NCBI RefSeq assembly: GCF_001043975.1
Contig: NZ_LABY01000102.1
Span: forward strand, 1 to 64,000
Direction: 5' to 3'
Length of the DNA stretch: 64,000 nt
Source: Methylobacterium variabile
GTDB taxonomy: Bacteria > Pseudomonadota > Alphaproteobacteria > Rhizobiales > Beijerinckiaceae
Within the stretch, counting starts at the first letter, position 1. Each line of letters begins with the position of its first letter. Positions 52,627 to 62,835 of the stretch are shown here, piece after piece. The position numbers and the translations under genes were made by a program. Under the pieces are notes generated by a model. The model saw nothing but the letters and a program-made list of their open reading frames with translations, was not told where the DNA came from and did not search any database.

Positions 52627-52780
52627 GGCTACGGGAGCGGCCCGGCCGTAGACCCCTCGGAGCGCTGCGGGAGCGGCTCGCCCCGTGACACCCCGGACCC
52701 CCGTTCCGGGCGGTGGGCCGAGCGCCGGACCGCGGGAGAGAGAGCCTGGCCCGGCCGGGCCGATGCGAGGAGCCCACGCC

Positions 52781-53638
52781 ATGACACCGCCAGACCGCCT
52801 GCGCGCCCTGCTGGCGCAGCCCGACTTCGTCGTCATGCCGGCGGTCTGGGACGGCTTGAGCGCCAGGCTCGCGGCGGAGGCGGGCTTCCGCACCGCGTTC
52901 CTGTCGGGCTCGTGCGTGGCCGCCGCCCGCCTCGGGGGGCCGGACCTCGACCTGATCTCGTTTGCCGAGATGCTGAACTCGCTCGAGATGGTGCGGGGTG
53001 CCGCCCCCGACACGCTCGTGCTGGCGGACGGCGACCACGGCTACGGCAACGCGATGAACGTGCAGCGCACCGTGCGCGCCTACGGCCGGGCCGGGGCCGC
53101 CGCCGTGCTGATCGAGGACAAGGTCACGCCCCGCGCCCTCACCGCCGCCGGCAAGCCCTGCCTGCCGCGGGAGGAGGCGCGCATGAAGATCCGGGCCGCG
53201 GTCGAGGCCGCGAAGGATTCCGGGATCCTCGTGATGGCACGCACCGATTGCCGGCCGACGCAGGGCATCGACGAGGCGATCGCCCGCATCGAGATGTTCG
53301 TCGAGGAGGGGGCCGACATCCTGTTCCTCGACTCGCCGGCCGACGAGGCCGAGATCCGGCGGGCCGTCGCTGCGAGCCAGGGGCGCCCGCACTTCGCCGT
53401 GCTGTCCCCCGGGGCGCCGCGGGAAACGCCGACCCAGGCGCGGGCGGCGGAGCTGGGCCTGAAGATCGGCACCTTCCCGACGGGGCTCCTGTCCCCGGCC
53501 GTCGCGGGGATCCGGAGCGGGCTCGCCGCGCTGGCCGCCGGCCGCTCGGTCGCCGACACCGCCCTGCCGCCGCCGGAGCTGAGCGCGACGCTGGGCTACG
53601 GGGCCTACGAGGCCGCCGCCCGGCCGTTCACGCTCTGA
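52781..53638 (+). CDS. Isocitrate lyase/PEP mutase superfamily protein
   Basis: A 285-residue TIM-barrel lyase. It shows MPAVWDGLSARLAAEAGF, LADGDHGYGNAMNVQRTV (metal-binding Asp residues), IEDKVTPRALTAAGKPCLP, and the ARTDCRPTQGIDEAIARI block typical of oxaloacetate decarboxylase/2-methylisocitrate-lyase-like members. AGGAG lies 9 bases before the ATG at 52781; an upstream ATG at 52685 is less likely. It probably cleaves or decarboxylates a 2-oxo or 2-hydroxy acid. The shared operator upstream ties it to the neighbouring units. Confidence 0.84.
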   Translation: MTPPDRLRALLAQPDFVVMPAVWDGLSARLAAEAGFRTAFLSGSCVAAARLGGPDLDLISFAEMLNSLEMVRGAAPDTLVLADGDHGYGNAMNVQRTVRAYGRAGAAAVLIEDKVTPRALTAAGKPCLPREEARMKIRAAVEAAKDSGILVMARTDCRPTQGIDEAIARIEMFVEEGADILFLDSPADEAEIRRAVAASQGRPHFAVLSPGAPRETPTQARAAELGLKIGTFPTGLLSPAVAGIRSGLAALAAGRSVADTALPPPELSATLGYGAYEAAARPFTL

Positions 53639-53661
53639 GTTCGCAACGAGGGAGAGCAGGG

Positions 53662-54612
53662 ATGAGCAGCAAGGCGGCCGTGCTCCAGATCGGCCCCTAT
53701 CCCCCATGGGATCAGGAGCCCCTGGACGCGGCCTTCGAGGTCCACCGCTACTACGAGGCGGAGGACAAGCAGGCCCTCCTGGACCGCGTGGCGCCCCGCA
53801 TTCGCGCCGTCGCCACCCGCGGAGAGCTCGGCGCGGACCGCCGCCTGATCGAGGCCCTGCCGGTGCTGGAGATCGTGTCGGTCTACGGCGTCGGCTTCGA
53901 CGCGGTGGATCTGGGGGCCTGCCGCGAGCGCGGCATCCGGGTCACCAACACGCCCGACGTCCTGACGAAGGACGTCGCCGATCTCGGCGTGGCGATGATG
54001 CTGGCCCAGGCCCGCGGCGTGGTGGGCGCGGAGGCGTGGGTCCGCGACGGCAGCTGGGCCGGCAAGGGGCTGTATCCCCTGAAGCGGCGCGTCCACGGGG
54101 CGAAGGCCGGGATCCTGGGACTGGGGCGGATCGGCTACGAGGTCGCGAAGCGCCTGGCCGGCTTCGAGATGGACATCGCCTACAGCGACGTCGCGCCCAA
54201 GGATTACGCCGGGACCTGGACCTACGTCGCCGATCCGGTGGCTCTCGCCCGGCGCTCCGACGTCCTGTTCGTCACCCTGGCCGCCTCGTCGGCGACCCGC
54301 CACATCGTCGGGCGGGAGGTCATCGCGGCGCTCGGGCCGGAGGGCATGCTCGTCAACATCTCGCGGGCCTCCAACATCGACGAGGACGCGCTGCTCGACA
54401 CCCTCGAGAACGGGACCCTCGGTTCCGCGGCCCTCGACGTGTTCGAGGGCGAGCCTCGCCTGAACCCGCGCTTCCTGGCGCTGCCGAACGTCCTGCTCCA
54501 GCCGCACCACGCCTCCGGGACCGTCGAGACGCGACGGGCGATGGGTCAGCTCGTCCGCGACAACCTGACGGCGCACTTCGCCGGACGCGAGCTGCCGACG
54601 CCCGTCCTGTAA
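53662..54612 (+). CDS. D-2-hydroxyacid dehydrogenase family protein
   Basis: A 316-residue NAD(P)-dependent enzyme. The nucleotide motif is AGILGLGRIGYEVAKRLAGF. The catalytic Arg is in VNISRASNIDEDALLD, the Glu in DVFEGEPRLNPRF and the His in LLQPHHASGTVETRRAMG, so the triad is complete. It is of the glyoxylate/hydroxypyruvate reductase type. GGGAG precedes the ATG, 23 bases after the lyase gene, so the two are cotranscribed. It likely interconverts the keto acid linked to the lyase. Confidence 0.87.
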   Translation: MSSKAAVLQIGPYPPWDQEPLDAAFEVHRYYEAEDKQALLDRVAPRIRAVATRGELGADRRLIEALPVLEIVSVYGVGFDAVDLGACRERGIRVTNTPDVLTKDVADLGVAMMLAQARGVVGAEAWVRDGSWAGKGLYPLKRRVHGAKAGILGLGRIGYEVAKRLAGFEMDIAYSDVAPKDYAGTWTYVADPVALARRSDVLFVTLAASSATRHIVGREVIAALGPEGMLVNISRASNIDEDALLDTLENGTLGSAALDVFEGEPRLNPRFLALPNVLLQPHHASGTVETRRAMGQLVRDNLTAHFAGRELPTPVL

Positions 54613-54662
54613 CACCAGGGCGCCTCGCCACCGACGCAGCGACGGCGAGGCGCTCGGCGGCG

Positions 54663-56336
54663 CTACGCCGCCTTCGCCTCGTGGAAGAACAGGATGAGGG
54701 AGTAGCGCGTGCCGCGCTCGATGCGGCTGACGCCGTGCACGAGGTTGCCGGCGTGGAGCAGCGCCGCGCCCGTGCGGCGCGACGGCGCGACCAGACCGGC
54801 CTCGCCGAGCGCGAGGAGCCGCCCGCCCGAGAAGCTCTCATCCTCGTTCAGCGCGACGTTGACGGTGTACGCGCAGGTGTCGGAGTGGAACGCGATGTAG
54901 GGACGCGTCTGCGGCGAGTACATCCTCAGGAAGATGTCGATGTGGCGATAGGCGTCCCGCGGCGCCGGGCCGTCCGATGGCCTCAACGCGTCCGGAATGC
55001 GCGTGAGCACGGCGACGCGCTCGGCACCGATGAGCGCGGACAGGCCGTCGATCGTCAGGTTGACCTGGTACTCGGGCAGGTCGTCGACGGTGTCGGGCAC
55101 GACCGAGGTCACGTGGGCGGCGGCGAACCGGCACAGCGTCTCGCACTCGGCGGCGCTGAGGACCGGGACGTCCTCGATCACCACGCCGTCGCGGACGTCG
55201 CCCGCCTCCGCCGGCAAGCCGTGGCCGCGCACGAGGGCGAGCTCCTCGGGCGTCGCGCTGGCCGGATCGGCGTGGTCGATGAGGAACCGGCGGACGACGG
55301 GACAGGTCTCGTGCCGAATGCGCCGGCGGGCGCGGGCCTCGAGCCACTGCATCTTCTCGAACAGCACCTGCGGCGGCGGCAGCGCATGACCGACCGGCTG
55401 CGCCGCGGCGGCCGCGAACGCCACGGCATCGAGCACCTCCGGCTCCTGCAGCGCGCGCGAGCCCAGTGCCTCCGCGCGGGCGATGGCCGGCAGGTCGAGC
55501 CCGAACTGGATCACCGTGCTCGCGCCCCGGAGGCGATGGCGGCGGCATCCGCCGACGAGGAGCATGTCGCCCGGCTCCAAGGCTACCGCGCCGCCCTCCG
55601 CGAAGTCGATCGCGCATGCGGGCCCTGCCTCCGGGTCCGGAGGGGCGCCGGCATGGTCGAGCCGCAGGTAGACGCAGAGATGCGTCCTGCCGCGCCGGAA
55701 CGGCGGCTCGCCGCCGGCGTCCCGCCGCTGCAGGACGGGCGCCGTGAGCCCGGCCCCGTCGAGGGACACGTCGCGCCCGCGCAGGTGCACGGTGAGGCGG
55801 TCGACCGCGTCGCGGAACCCGCGCCACTCCCGGCACCCGTTCCAGAGCAGGACGGCGCCGGAATGGTCGCGCAGCCAATCCTCGTCCGGCACCGCGGCCA
55901 GCTCCGCCGCGTACTCGCCCCAGGCCGCCGGGCTGGAGCAGTGCGGCAGCACCGTCGGCTCCCACAGCACGTGGCCGTCGCGGGCCGGCAGGGTGATAGC
56001 GTCGGCCGCGCGGCGATGACCGCTGACCTCGGCGAGCGGGATCCAGTCCCTCGCCGGGGAGGGGCCGCTGCGCGCGGGCGCGGGCGCCGCCTCGGGCCGC
56101 CCGACCCGGCGCCACACCGAGAGCGAGGGCATCAGGAACTCGTGGTGGCCGTCCCCGGGCCCGCCCCGCGACGTGACGACCAGGTCGTAGGAGACCGAGA
56201 TCCGCGCCTCGTCGGTCTCGTTCGGCTCGACCTCATGGGTCTGCTTGGCGGGGAACAGGAGCAGGCGGCCGGCGACCGGCCGGTAGGCGGCACTGTTGAA
56301 GTTCAACGGGTTCGACGCGGCGTAGGCCGCCGTCAT
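54663..56336 (-). CDS. 2-oxoglutarate/Fe(II) oxygenase family protein with an extra truncated N-terminal oxygenase segment
   Basis: About 557 residues from ATG 56336; the frame is open to 56510 with no clear start. The C-terminal domain (about 430-557) is prolyl-hydroxylase-like: FHSDTCAYTVNVALNEDES gives the HxD iron ligands, HAGNLVHGVSRIERGTRYSL the third His and the 2OG-binding Arg. The first 60 residues (PVAGRLLLFPAKQTHEVEPN, then ARISVSYDLV) match the C-terminal half of another 2OG-oxygenase family (TIGR02466-like) but lack its HxD. The middle is helical and unassigned. It may be a fusion whose 5-prime part was lost. No ribosome-binding site is visible. Confidence 0.62.
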   Translation of the reverse strand: MTAAYAASNPLNFNSAAYRPVAGRLLLFPAKQTHEVEPNETDEARISVSYDLVVTSRGGPGDGHHEFLMPSLSVWRRVGRPEAAPAPARSGPSPARDWIPLAEVSGHRRAADAITLPARDGHVLWEPTVLPHCSSPAAWGEYAAELAAVPDEDWLRDHSGAVLLWNGCREWRGFRDAVDRLTVHLRGRDVSLDGAGLTAPVLQRRDAGGEPPFRRGRTHLCVYLRLDHAGAPPDPEAGPACAIDFAEGGAVALEPGDMLLVGGCRRHRLRGASTVIQFGLDLPAIARAEALGSRALQEPEVLDAVAFAAAAAQPVGHALPPPQVLFEKMQWLEARARRRIRHETCPVVRRFLIDHADPASATPEELALVRGHGLPAEAGDVRDGVVIEDVPVLSAAECETLCRFAAAHVTSVVPDTVDDLPEYQVNLTIDGLSALIGAERVAVLTRIPDALRPSDGPAPRDAYRHIDIFLRMYSPQTRPYIAFHSDTCAYTVNVALNEDESFSGGRLLALGEAGLVAPSRRTGAALLHAGNLVHGVSRIERGTRYSLILFFHEAKAA

Positions 56337-56604
56337 GTGGGAGGCCAGCCTCCGCTCCTCACGCGACGACTGCTCGAAGTCTCCTCCATGCCGTCTCCTG
56401 ACCCAGCAGATGACCGAACCGGCACTGCGTGAGCGGCTGCGGACTGCATTCGCGGCCAGGATCGCAGCAGCGGAAGCATAGCATGACGCAAGGTCAAATA
56501 TTCGCGTCAAGTGATCTCTGTAAAGATCGAGCGAGTAATATAAATTTCAGCATTGTAACTCAGATTTCGGTGATCTGTGGCTGTCAAGCCCAGCAGCGGG
56601 ACGG

Positions 56605-58713
56605 ATGATGGCCTTGAGAAATTTTTCGCCGAGGATCGGCACCACCCTTCAGGTGCTGCTCGGGTCGATGACTGCGCTCGTGGTCGTGGCGATCGGCATC
56701 CCGATCTACGGTGACGCCAAGAAACTGCAGGACAGCGCACGCGTGGCGCAGGTTGCGGAGGCCGGCTACGACGTCTTCGCCGCCCTCCAGAATACGCGCA
56801 CCCAGCGCGGGCCCACCCGCGTGGCGCTGGAAGCCAGGCAGCCCGCGTCCGACGCGTTCCTCACCATGCTCGTCGCCGCGCGCCAGAAGGCCGATCCGGC
56901 CACCGCGCGGGTCGTCGCGCTGTGCGCGCAGGTCGATTGCACGGGCGGGCAGCCCGAGATCGCGGCCAGCCTGCCCGGCAGCGTCGCGCGGTTCTCCGCC
57001 CTGCGCGGCGAGGCCGACGCCGCGCTCAAGGCGCCGATCGAGCAGCGGCGCGCGGGCTTGAGCCGCGAGTACGCCGCCGCGGCCACCGACGTGATCGACA
57101 GGCTGGAGAGGATGTCGGTCGCCCTAGGCGAGGCCATCCGGATGGCCGATACGACGACGGCCGAGCTGATGGCCGTCAAGCAGGCGGCCTGGCTCGCCCG
57201 CGACGGCATCGGGCTGGAGCGCACGGTCCTGGCGGAGGTGCGCAGCAAGGGCGAGCTCACGCCGGACCTCGACCGCAGGATGGCCGAGCTGCGCGGCCGG
57301 GCGGCCGTCAACTGGTCGGTGCTCAACGAGCTCCTCGCCCGGCCCGGTGCCCCGGCCGGGCTGGTGAGCCTGATGAGCACGGCCAGGAGCGTGACGTTCG
57401 GAACCTACGATCGGATCCGCAAGGCCGCCTACGACGATGCCGCCGGCCGGCGCGCGCCGAGCATCGGCAACGACGAGCTCGATCGGACCGGCAACGAGGG
57501 GCTGGACGCCCTCTCGTCGATCTCGAACGCCGCGATGGGCATGGCCCGCCAGCACGCCCAGGACCGCTACGCCGAGGCGTCGACGCGGCTGATGGGAGAG
57601 GTCGGCCTGCTCGCCGCGGCGCTCGTCCTGGCCCTGGCCGGGTTCGTCGTCGTGCGCCGGCGGGTGATCGGCCCGATTACCGGCATGACGGGGACGATGC
57701 GCCGGCTGGCCGGCGGCGACCTCGACGCCCGGGTCGACGGTGCCGGCCGCCGCGACGAGATCGGCGAGATGGCCAACGCCGTGCAGGTGTTCAAGGACGG
57801 CCTGGTCCGGATGAAGGCCCTCGAGGAGGAGACCGCGCTCGCCCGCGCCTCCGCCGAGGAGCAGCGCCGGGCCGCGACGCGCGAGATGGCGAACGGCTTC
57901 GAGGCCGCGGTGGGCGGCGTCATCACCACGGTCACGGCCGCCGCCGCCGAGCTGCGGGTCACCTCCCAGAGCATGGCCGGCATCGCCGCCGAGACGGCGT
58001 CGCAATCGACCACCGTGGCGGCCGCGGCCCAGCAGGCGGCCTCGAACGTCGGCACCGTCGCGGCGGCGGCCGAGGAGCTCGGTGCGTCAGTCCTCGAGAT
58101 CGGCCGGCAGGTGAACGGGTCGGCGGTCCTGGCCCGGACGGCGGCGGTGGAAGCGTCCGAGACGGCCGCCCTGGTGCAGGAGCTGAGCGCCGCCGCCGCC
58201 AAGATCGGCGACGTCGTCGCGATGATCTCGACGATCGCGGGCCAGACCAACCTGCTGGCGCTGAACGCGACGATCGAGGCCGCGCGGGCCGGCGCGGCGG
58301 GCCGCGGGTTCGCGGTCGTCGCCGCCGAGGTGAAGGAGCTGGCGACCCAGACGGCGCGGGCGACGGAGGAGATCACCGGGCAGATCGGGCGCATCCAGGG
58401 CTCGACCACCCAGGCGGTCTCGGCCATCGGCGGCATCGCGACGCGCATCGGCGAGATCAGCACGGTGGCGACCTCGATTGCGGCGGCGGTGGAGCAGCAG
58501 GGCGCGGCCACCCAGGAGATCGTGCGCAACGTGGCGCAGGCGGCCGTCGGCACCGGCGAGGTGACGAGCAACATCGCGGGCGTGGCAGGCGCGGCGGAGG
58601 AGACGGGGGCCGCGGCGAGCCAGGTCCTGGCCTCGACCTCGCACCTGTCGCGCCAGGCCGAGCAGCTCTCGGCCGAGGTCTCGCGGTTCCTGGCCACCGT
58701 CCGGGCGGCCTGA
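56605..58713 (+). CDS. Methyl-accepting chemotaxis protein
   Basis: A 702-residue chemoreceptor. It has a first membrane helix ([20 protein letters not shown]), a periplasmic helical domain (about residues 40-330), a second helix ([19 protein letters not shown]), HAMP (about 350-405, [20 protein letters not shown]), and a long signalling coiled coil. The hairpin tip is conserved ([20 protein letters not shown], then [19 protein letters not shown]). There is no C-terminal pentapeptide for methylase tethering. It lies 102 bases before a histidine kinase gene. The ligand is unknown. Confidence 0.9.
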   Translation: MMALRNFSPRIGTTLQVLLGSMTALVVVAIGIPIYGDAKKLQDSARVAQVAEAGYDVFAALQNTRTQRGPTRVALEARQPASDAFLTMLVAARQKADPATARVVALCAQVDCTGGQPEIAASLPGSVARFSALRGEADAALKAPIEQRRAGLSREYAAAATDVIDRLERMSVALGEAIRMADTTTAELMAVKQAAWLARDGIGLERTVLAEVRSKGELTPDLDRRMAELRGRAAVNWSVLNELLARPGAPAGLVSLMSTARSVTFGTYDRIRKAAYDDAAGRRAPSIGNDELDRTGNEGLDALSSISNAAMGMARQHAQDRYAEASTRLMGEVGLLAAALVLALAGFVVVRRRVIGPITGMTGTMRRLAGGDLDARVDGAGRRDEIGEMANAVQVFKDGLVRMKALEEETALARASAEEQRRAATREMANGFEAAVGGVITTVTAAAAELRVTSQSMAGIAAETASQSTTVAAAAQQAASNVGTVAAAAEELGASVLEIGRQVNGSAVLARTAAVEASETAALVQELSAAAAKIGDVVAMISTIAGQTNLLALNATIEAARAGAAGRGFAVVAAEVKELATQTARATEEITGQIGRIQGSTTQAVSAIGGIATRIGEISTVATSIAAAVEQQGAATQEIVRNVAQAAVGTGEVTSNIAGVAGAAEETGAAASQVLASTSHLSRQAEQLSAEVSRFLATVRAA

Positions 58714-58815
58714 GGCCGCAGGGATCACTGGACCTGGCCGCGCGGCCCCCGCCGTGCGGGTCCCGGCCGCGGCCTGTGCGTTCCGCGGCCGGATCGCGTA
58801 GGAGAGGCGGCCTCG

Positions 58816-60303
58816 GTGCTCTCACGTCCCCCGCTCATGCGCACGCTCCTGGGCCGGCTCGGCCTGCACTTCGACGACCCCGCCGACGAGCGCACCTTCG
58901 TCGCGCGCTTCACCCTCGACGACCTGTCCCGGACGCGGGCCGCGATGGTCCTCGGCGCGGTCATCTACTGCGCCTTCGCGGCCTGGGACTGGATCCTCGA
59001 CCCGGCGCACTGGACGGAGACGCTGCTGCTGCGGCTCGCGGTCGCCGGCGCGGTGCTCCTGCCGGCGGCGGCTGTGCTGGGCCGGCCCGGCGCGCGGCGC
59101 TGGGCCGAGGCGATCTACCTCGCCTACTGCGTCGTGCCCGGCTGCGTGCTCAGCCTGATCTACCTGCGGCTGGGCCCCGGCTTCGACCACGCGGCCGCGG
59201 GCATGATCATCGTCATCCTGTTCGTCTCGACGCTGCTGCCGCTGCGCCTGCCCGCCCTCGCGGCGTTCTGCGGCGTGACCTGGCTCTGCTTCCTGGTGTG
59301 CGAGTCCCTCGCGACCTACGAGCAGGCGGGCATGCGCCTCGTGAACAATTTCGAGATCGGCATGGCCTACGCGCTCTCGCTCTACGCCGTCAGCGCGCGG
59401 GAGTACCGGGCCCGGCAGCAGTTCCGGACCGAGCAGGCCCTCCGGCAGGAGAAGGAGCGATCCGAGGCGGCGTTCTCCGACCTGCGCGAGGCCCAGGCGC
59501 ACCTCGTGCAGGCCGAGAAGCTCGCGGCCCTCGGCCAGCTCGTGGCGGGCGTCGCCCACGAGATCAACACCCCCATCGGGCTGTCGCTGACCACCGCGAC
59601 GGCCGCCGAGGGAGACCTGCGACAGCTCCAGCAGGCCGTGGAGGCCGGGCGCCTGCGCCGGTCGGACCTGACCCGGGGCCTCGACCGGCTGAGCGAGGCG
59701 ATGCGGCTGCTCTTCTCCAATCTCACGCGGGCGGCCGACCTCGTGCACAGCTTCAAGCAAGTGGCGGTGGACCAGGCCAGCGAGGAGCGGCGCACGTTCG
59801 AGCTGCGCGTCTGGCTCGAGGAGCTGATGAGCACCCTCGGACCGCTCCTGCGCCGCAAGGGTCACGCCCTGCGGATCCGCTGCGAGGACGGGATCGTCCT
59901 CGATGCCCATCCGGGCGCCTTGGCGCAGGTGATCAGCAACCTCGCGCTCAACGCCATCGTCCACGGCTACCCCGAGGGCCGGACGGGCGTGCTGGAGCTG
60001 ACGGCATCGCGCCTGGGCGAGGACCGCCTGCGCATCGTCGTCGCCGACGACGGCGTCGGCATCCCGGCGGAGAACCTGGGCAAGGTGTTCGACCCGTTCT
60101 TCACCACGCGACGGACCAAGGGCAGCACGGGGCTCGGCCTGCACATCGTCTTCAATCTCGTCGCCTCGACCCTGCAGGGCCAGATCGAGGTGGCGAGCGA
60201 GGAGGGCCGCGGTGCGCGCTTCACGGTCGACCTGCCGCTCTCCCCGGACGGAGAGGAGGTGCGCCAGGGTGCCGAGCCGCGCGGCGTCGGATCAGCGGGT
60301 TGA
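58816..60303 (+). CDS. Membrane sensor histidine kinase
   Basis: A 495-residue kinase from a GTG with GGAGAGG upstream (ATG at 58837 is an alternative). Residues about 42-190 contain five to six membrane helices, followed by a coiled coil and the phosphoacceptor His248 in LVAGVAHEINTPIGLSL. The ATP-binding domain shows NLALNAIVHGYPEG (N box), VVADDGVGIPAENLGKVFDP (G1, F box) and TGLGLHIVFNLV (G2). There is no cognate response regulator in the window, so it is an orphan here. It is downstream of the chemoreceptor and may be cotranscribed. Confidence 0.88.
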   Translation: MLSRPPLMRTLLGRLGLHFDDPADERTFVARFTLDDLSRTRAAMVLGAVIYCAFAAWDWILDPAHWTETLLLRLAVAGAVLLPAAAVLGRPGARRWAEAIYLAYCVVPGCVLSLIYLRLGPGFDHAAAGMIIVILFVSTLLPLRLPALAAFCGVTWLCFLVCESLATYEQAGMRLVNNFEIGMAYALSLYAVSAREYRARQQFRTEQALRQEKERSEAAFSDLREAQAHLVQAEKLAALGQLVAGVAHEINTPIGLSLTTATAAEGDLRQLQQAVEAGRLRRSDLTRGLDRLSEAMRLLFSNLTRAADLVHSFKQVAVDQASEERRTFELRVWLEELMSTLGPLLRRKGHALRIRCEDGIVLDAHPGALAQVISNLALNAIVHGYPEGRTGVLELTASRLGEDRLRIVVADDGVGIPAENLGKVFDPFFTTRRTKGSTGLGLHIVFNLVASTLQGQIEVASEEGRGARFTVDLPLSPDGEEVRQGAEPRGVGSAG

Positions 60304-60408
60304 ACCCCGGCCGCGCGGGCGGGCGACGCCCGTGCCCTCGCCGTCCCCGCGCTCACCGTCCATCTCACGACCGCTACGGAGGCCGGCTCCCCGTGCCGGA
60401 CCTCCCGC

Positions 60409-62133
60409 CTACGGGGTGAAGATCCTTCGGCAATACGCCGCCAGACGGTCGGGCCGTTCGGCCGTGTCGCGGAAGGCGATGTGCCCGTCGGGGCGGACCA
60501 GGACGACGGCCGGGCGGTCCTCGAGCCCGTAGGCCCCGTGCGCCTTGCCGTCGAGATCCGACAGGACCGGCACGTCCCCGGCATCGACGGACGGACCGGC
60601 GAGGACGAGGCGCGGCCGCACCCGGTCCCAGGGCGCGACCGCCTCGATCGCCGCCCGGAGCGAGGCCGCCGCGGTCGAGGAGCGGCCGTCGAAGCACAGC
60701 AGTGCCCATCCCGTCGTCCGACCGTCCGGGTTGCAGAGGAACGGGAACAGCGAGGTCGTCCGGCCGGCCCGCGTCACCTCCGCGTCGGGGGCCCGGTCGC
60801 CCGGTCCGGGCCCGGAGTGGAAGAGCCGGGCCAGACCCGAGAGGTGGTCCTCGTTCAGCGGGCTCTGCGGGTAGCTCACCGTCATCTGCTGCAGGTCGTC
60901 CGTCCCCTGGAGCAGGGCGCCGATGCCCGGCAGCGCCTTGGCGGCGAGCCCGAGCGCCGCGTCCGTGACCGGCCCGCGATAGACGGTCCGACGAAAGCCC
61001 TTCGCCTGCTGCGCGCTGAGCTGGGCGTGCTCGCCCCCGCGCTCGGCGTCGTAGGAGTCGAGCACGACCGGCGCGGCCTCGCCCCGCACCGTCATCGCCA
61101 GCCGCCAGGCGATCTCCACCGCGTCATGCAGGCCCGCGTTCATGCCCTGACCGCCGATGGGCAGCGACAGGTGCCCCGCATCGCCGGCCAGGAACACCCG
61201 GCCGCGGGCGTAGCCCGGCGAGACGCCGGACTGGAAGCGGCTGTGGGTGAGCCACTGGGGGTCGGTCAGCGTCAGCGTCTCGTCGCCCGTGACCTCGCGC
61301 GCCACCGCCTGCATCTCGGCGAGCGTCGGATCCCGGTCGGGCACGCCCGCGTCGTCGGCGAGGAAGAACAGGCGGTGATAGCCGCCCCAGACCGGCAGCA
61401 CGCCGCAGAAGCCGCGCTCGTAGTAGAAGAACCAGAGCTGGTCGGGCTCCATCGCGCGCCGCCACGACAGCCTGGCGTCGATCTGGCGGTTCATGCGCCC
61501 CTCGAACCGTTCGGGCTCGAAGTCCAGGCCCAATAGCGGGCGCACCGTGCTCTTGGCGCCGTCGGCGGCCACGAGGTAGCGGCAGGTCCGGCGTTCCTCC
61601 GGGCCGTCGTCGCCCCGCCTCAGGGTGACGGTCACGCTGTCGTCGTCCTGGGCGATGCCGACGACCCGGCAGCCGCGCTCCATCCGGCCGCCCCGCGCCT
61701 CGAACGTCTCGATCAAGGTCGTCTCGATCACGTCCTGGCCGCTATAGAGCACCTGCGGGTAGGGGCTGGCGACGTCGTCGATCGGGATCGGCGTCGTGGG
61801 CGCGCCGTTCACGAAGAAGTTGATCTGCCGGATCGGGTAGGCCCGCGCCGCGAGGGCATCCCGGAGGCCGATGCCGGCCAGAAGCTCCTGCGGGCGCGCC
61901 CAGAGGTTGTTGGCGCGCGAATGGTCCTGCACCTCGGTGCGGGCCTCCAGGATCAGGCAATCGACGCCGTGATGGCGCAGGGCGCAGCCCGCGGTCAGGC
62001 CGACGGGCCCGGCGCCGACGACGATGACGTCCGCGTCGTGCGCCGTCGGGCCGGGCGACGCGTCCCCGGATACCGTGCTCTCGGGCACGATACTGTCGGG
62101 TGAAATACTATCGGGCGAAATATTCTTGGACAT
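60409..62133 (-). CDS. FAD-dependent aromatic monooxygenase (PheA/TfdB family)
   Basis: A 574-residue flavoprotein hydroxylase. The FAD dinucleotide motif is VIVVGAGPVGLTAGCALRHH, the DG motif is in VAADGAKSTVRPLLGLDF, and the GD motif is GRVFLAGDAGHLSLPIGGQG followed by MNAGLHDAVEIAWRLA. A thioredoxin-like C-terminal domain is present, as in phenol hydroxylases. Residues 5-19 are a threefold SPDSI-type repeat outside the fold. It is 54 bases downstream of a MarR gene and an efflux pump gene on the same strand. It probably hydroxylates an aromatic compound or antibiotic-like molecule sensed by MarR. Confidence 0.87.
   Translation of the reverse strand: MSKNISPDSISPDSIVPESTVSGDASPGPTAHDADVIVVGAGPVGLTAGCALRHHGVDCLILEARTEVQDHSRANNLWARPQELLAGIGLRDALAARAYPIRQINFFVNGAPTTPIPIDDVASPYPQVLYSGQDVIETTLIETFEARGGRMERGCRVVGIAQDDDSVTVTLRRGDDGPEERRTCRYLVAADGAKSTVRPLLGLDFEPERFEGRMNRQIDARLSWRRAMEPDQLWFFYYERGFCGVLPVWGGYHRLFFLADDAGVPDRDPTLAEMQAVAREVTGDETLTLTDPQWLTHSRFQSGVSPGYARGRVFLAGDAGHLSLPIGGQGMNAGLHDAVEIAWRLAMTVRGEAAPVVLDSYDAERGGEHAQLSAQQAKGFRRTVYRGPVTDAALGLAAKALPGIGALLQGTDDLQQMTVSYPQSPLNEDHLSGLARLFHSGPGPGDRAPDAEVTRAGRTTSLFPFLCNPDGRTTGWALLCFDGRSSTAAASLRAAIEAVAPWDRVRPRLVLAGPSVDAGDVPVLSDLDGKAHGAYGLEDRPAVVLVRPDGHIAFRDTAERPDRLAAYCRRIFTP
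62077..62121 (-). repeat. Three tandem 15-bp units inside the monooxygenase N-terminus
   Basis: On the minus strand: ATTTCGCCCGATAGT, ATTTCACCCGACAGT, ATCGTGCCCGAGAGC, encoding ISPDS, ISPDS, IVPES. The in-frame repeat extends the protein ahead of the FAD domain and could vary by slippage without breaking the frame. Confidence 0.65.
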
Positions 62134-62187
62134 GGCGACCCCAGGCTTGGCACGGTGTGCGACCGACGGGACGAAGCGAGGTGTGGA

Positions 62188-62718
62188 TCAGGCGTCGCGC
62201 GCAGGGCGCCGCGAGGCGCGCGCGTCCTCGTGCGCGTCCTCGTCGAGGCGTCGCTGGAGATCGCGCAGGAGGGCGTTGGCGGCCTCGATCCCGTCCGGCG
62301 ACAGGCCGGCGCACAGGCCCTCGGCCCAGATCTCCTTGCGCGCGATGGCGCGGCGGTAGGCGCTCTCGCCCTTCTCGGTGAGGGCGATGAGCCCCGCGCG
62401 GCGGTGGTGCGGATTCGGATCGACATGGACGAAGCCGGCCTCGCGCATGTCGTCGACGACGCGCTGCACGGCCTGGCGGGTGAGGCCCATGTTGCGCGCG
62501 ATGTGGGCGACCGGCAGCGGCACCGGCGAGAGGGCGATGGCGCCGAGCACCTGCCATCGGGCGCTGGTCAGGCCGAGGTCGTGGACGAGCTTGTCGCCGG
62601 CCGCGAGCAGGTCGCCGTTGAGCCGGAACACCGTGAGGATCAGCTCGGTCAGGGCTTGCCGGCTGCGCTCCGCCTCGGTGGCGGGGCCCGGCGGGTGAGC
62701 GGTGCCCGACGTTGTCAT
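62188..62718 (-). CDS. MarR-family transcriptional regulator
   Basis: A 176-residue winged-helix repressor starting MTTSGTAHPPGPATE (ATG at 62742 is possible). It shows LGLTSARWQVLGAIALSP, IARNMGLTRQAVQRVVDDMR (recognition helix), and the wing VHVDPNPHHRRAGLIALTEK. It lies between an efflux pump gene and a monooxygenase gene on the same strand, so it probably controls both in response to a phenolic ligand. No clear palindromic operator was located. Confidence 0.87.
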   Translation of the reverse strand: MTTSGTAHPPGPATEAERSRQALTELILTVFRLNGDLLAAGDKLVHDLGLTSARWQVLGAIALSPVPLPVAHIARNMGLTRQAVQRVVDDMREAGFVHVDPNPHHRRAGLIALTEKGESAYRRAIARKEIWAEGLCAGLSPDGIEAANALLRDLQRRLDEDAHEDARASRRPARDA

Positions 62719-62835
62719 GCTTTGCTCGCTACACGTTGCCAAGATGACAGCAGGCTGTCGTTCTTGGCCTTCAACGAGCCGTGCATCCGCCGGTTCCCGG
62801 ATGGCCTCCTCGACGTGCGGTCCGCCGGCGCGCCG

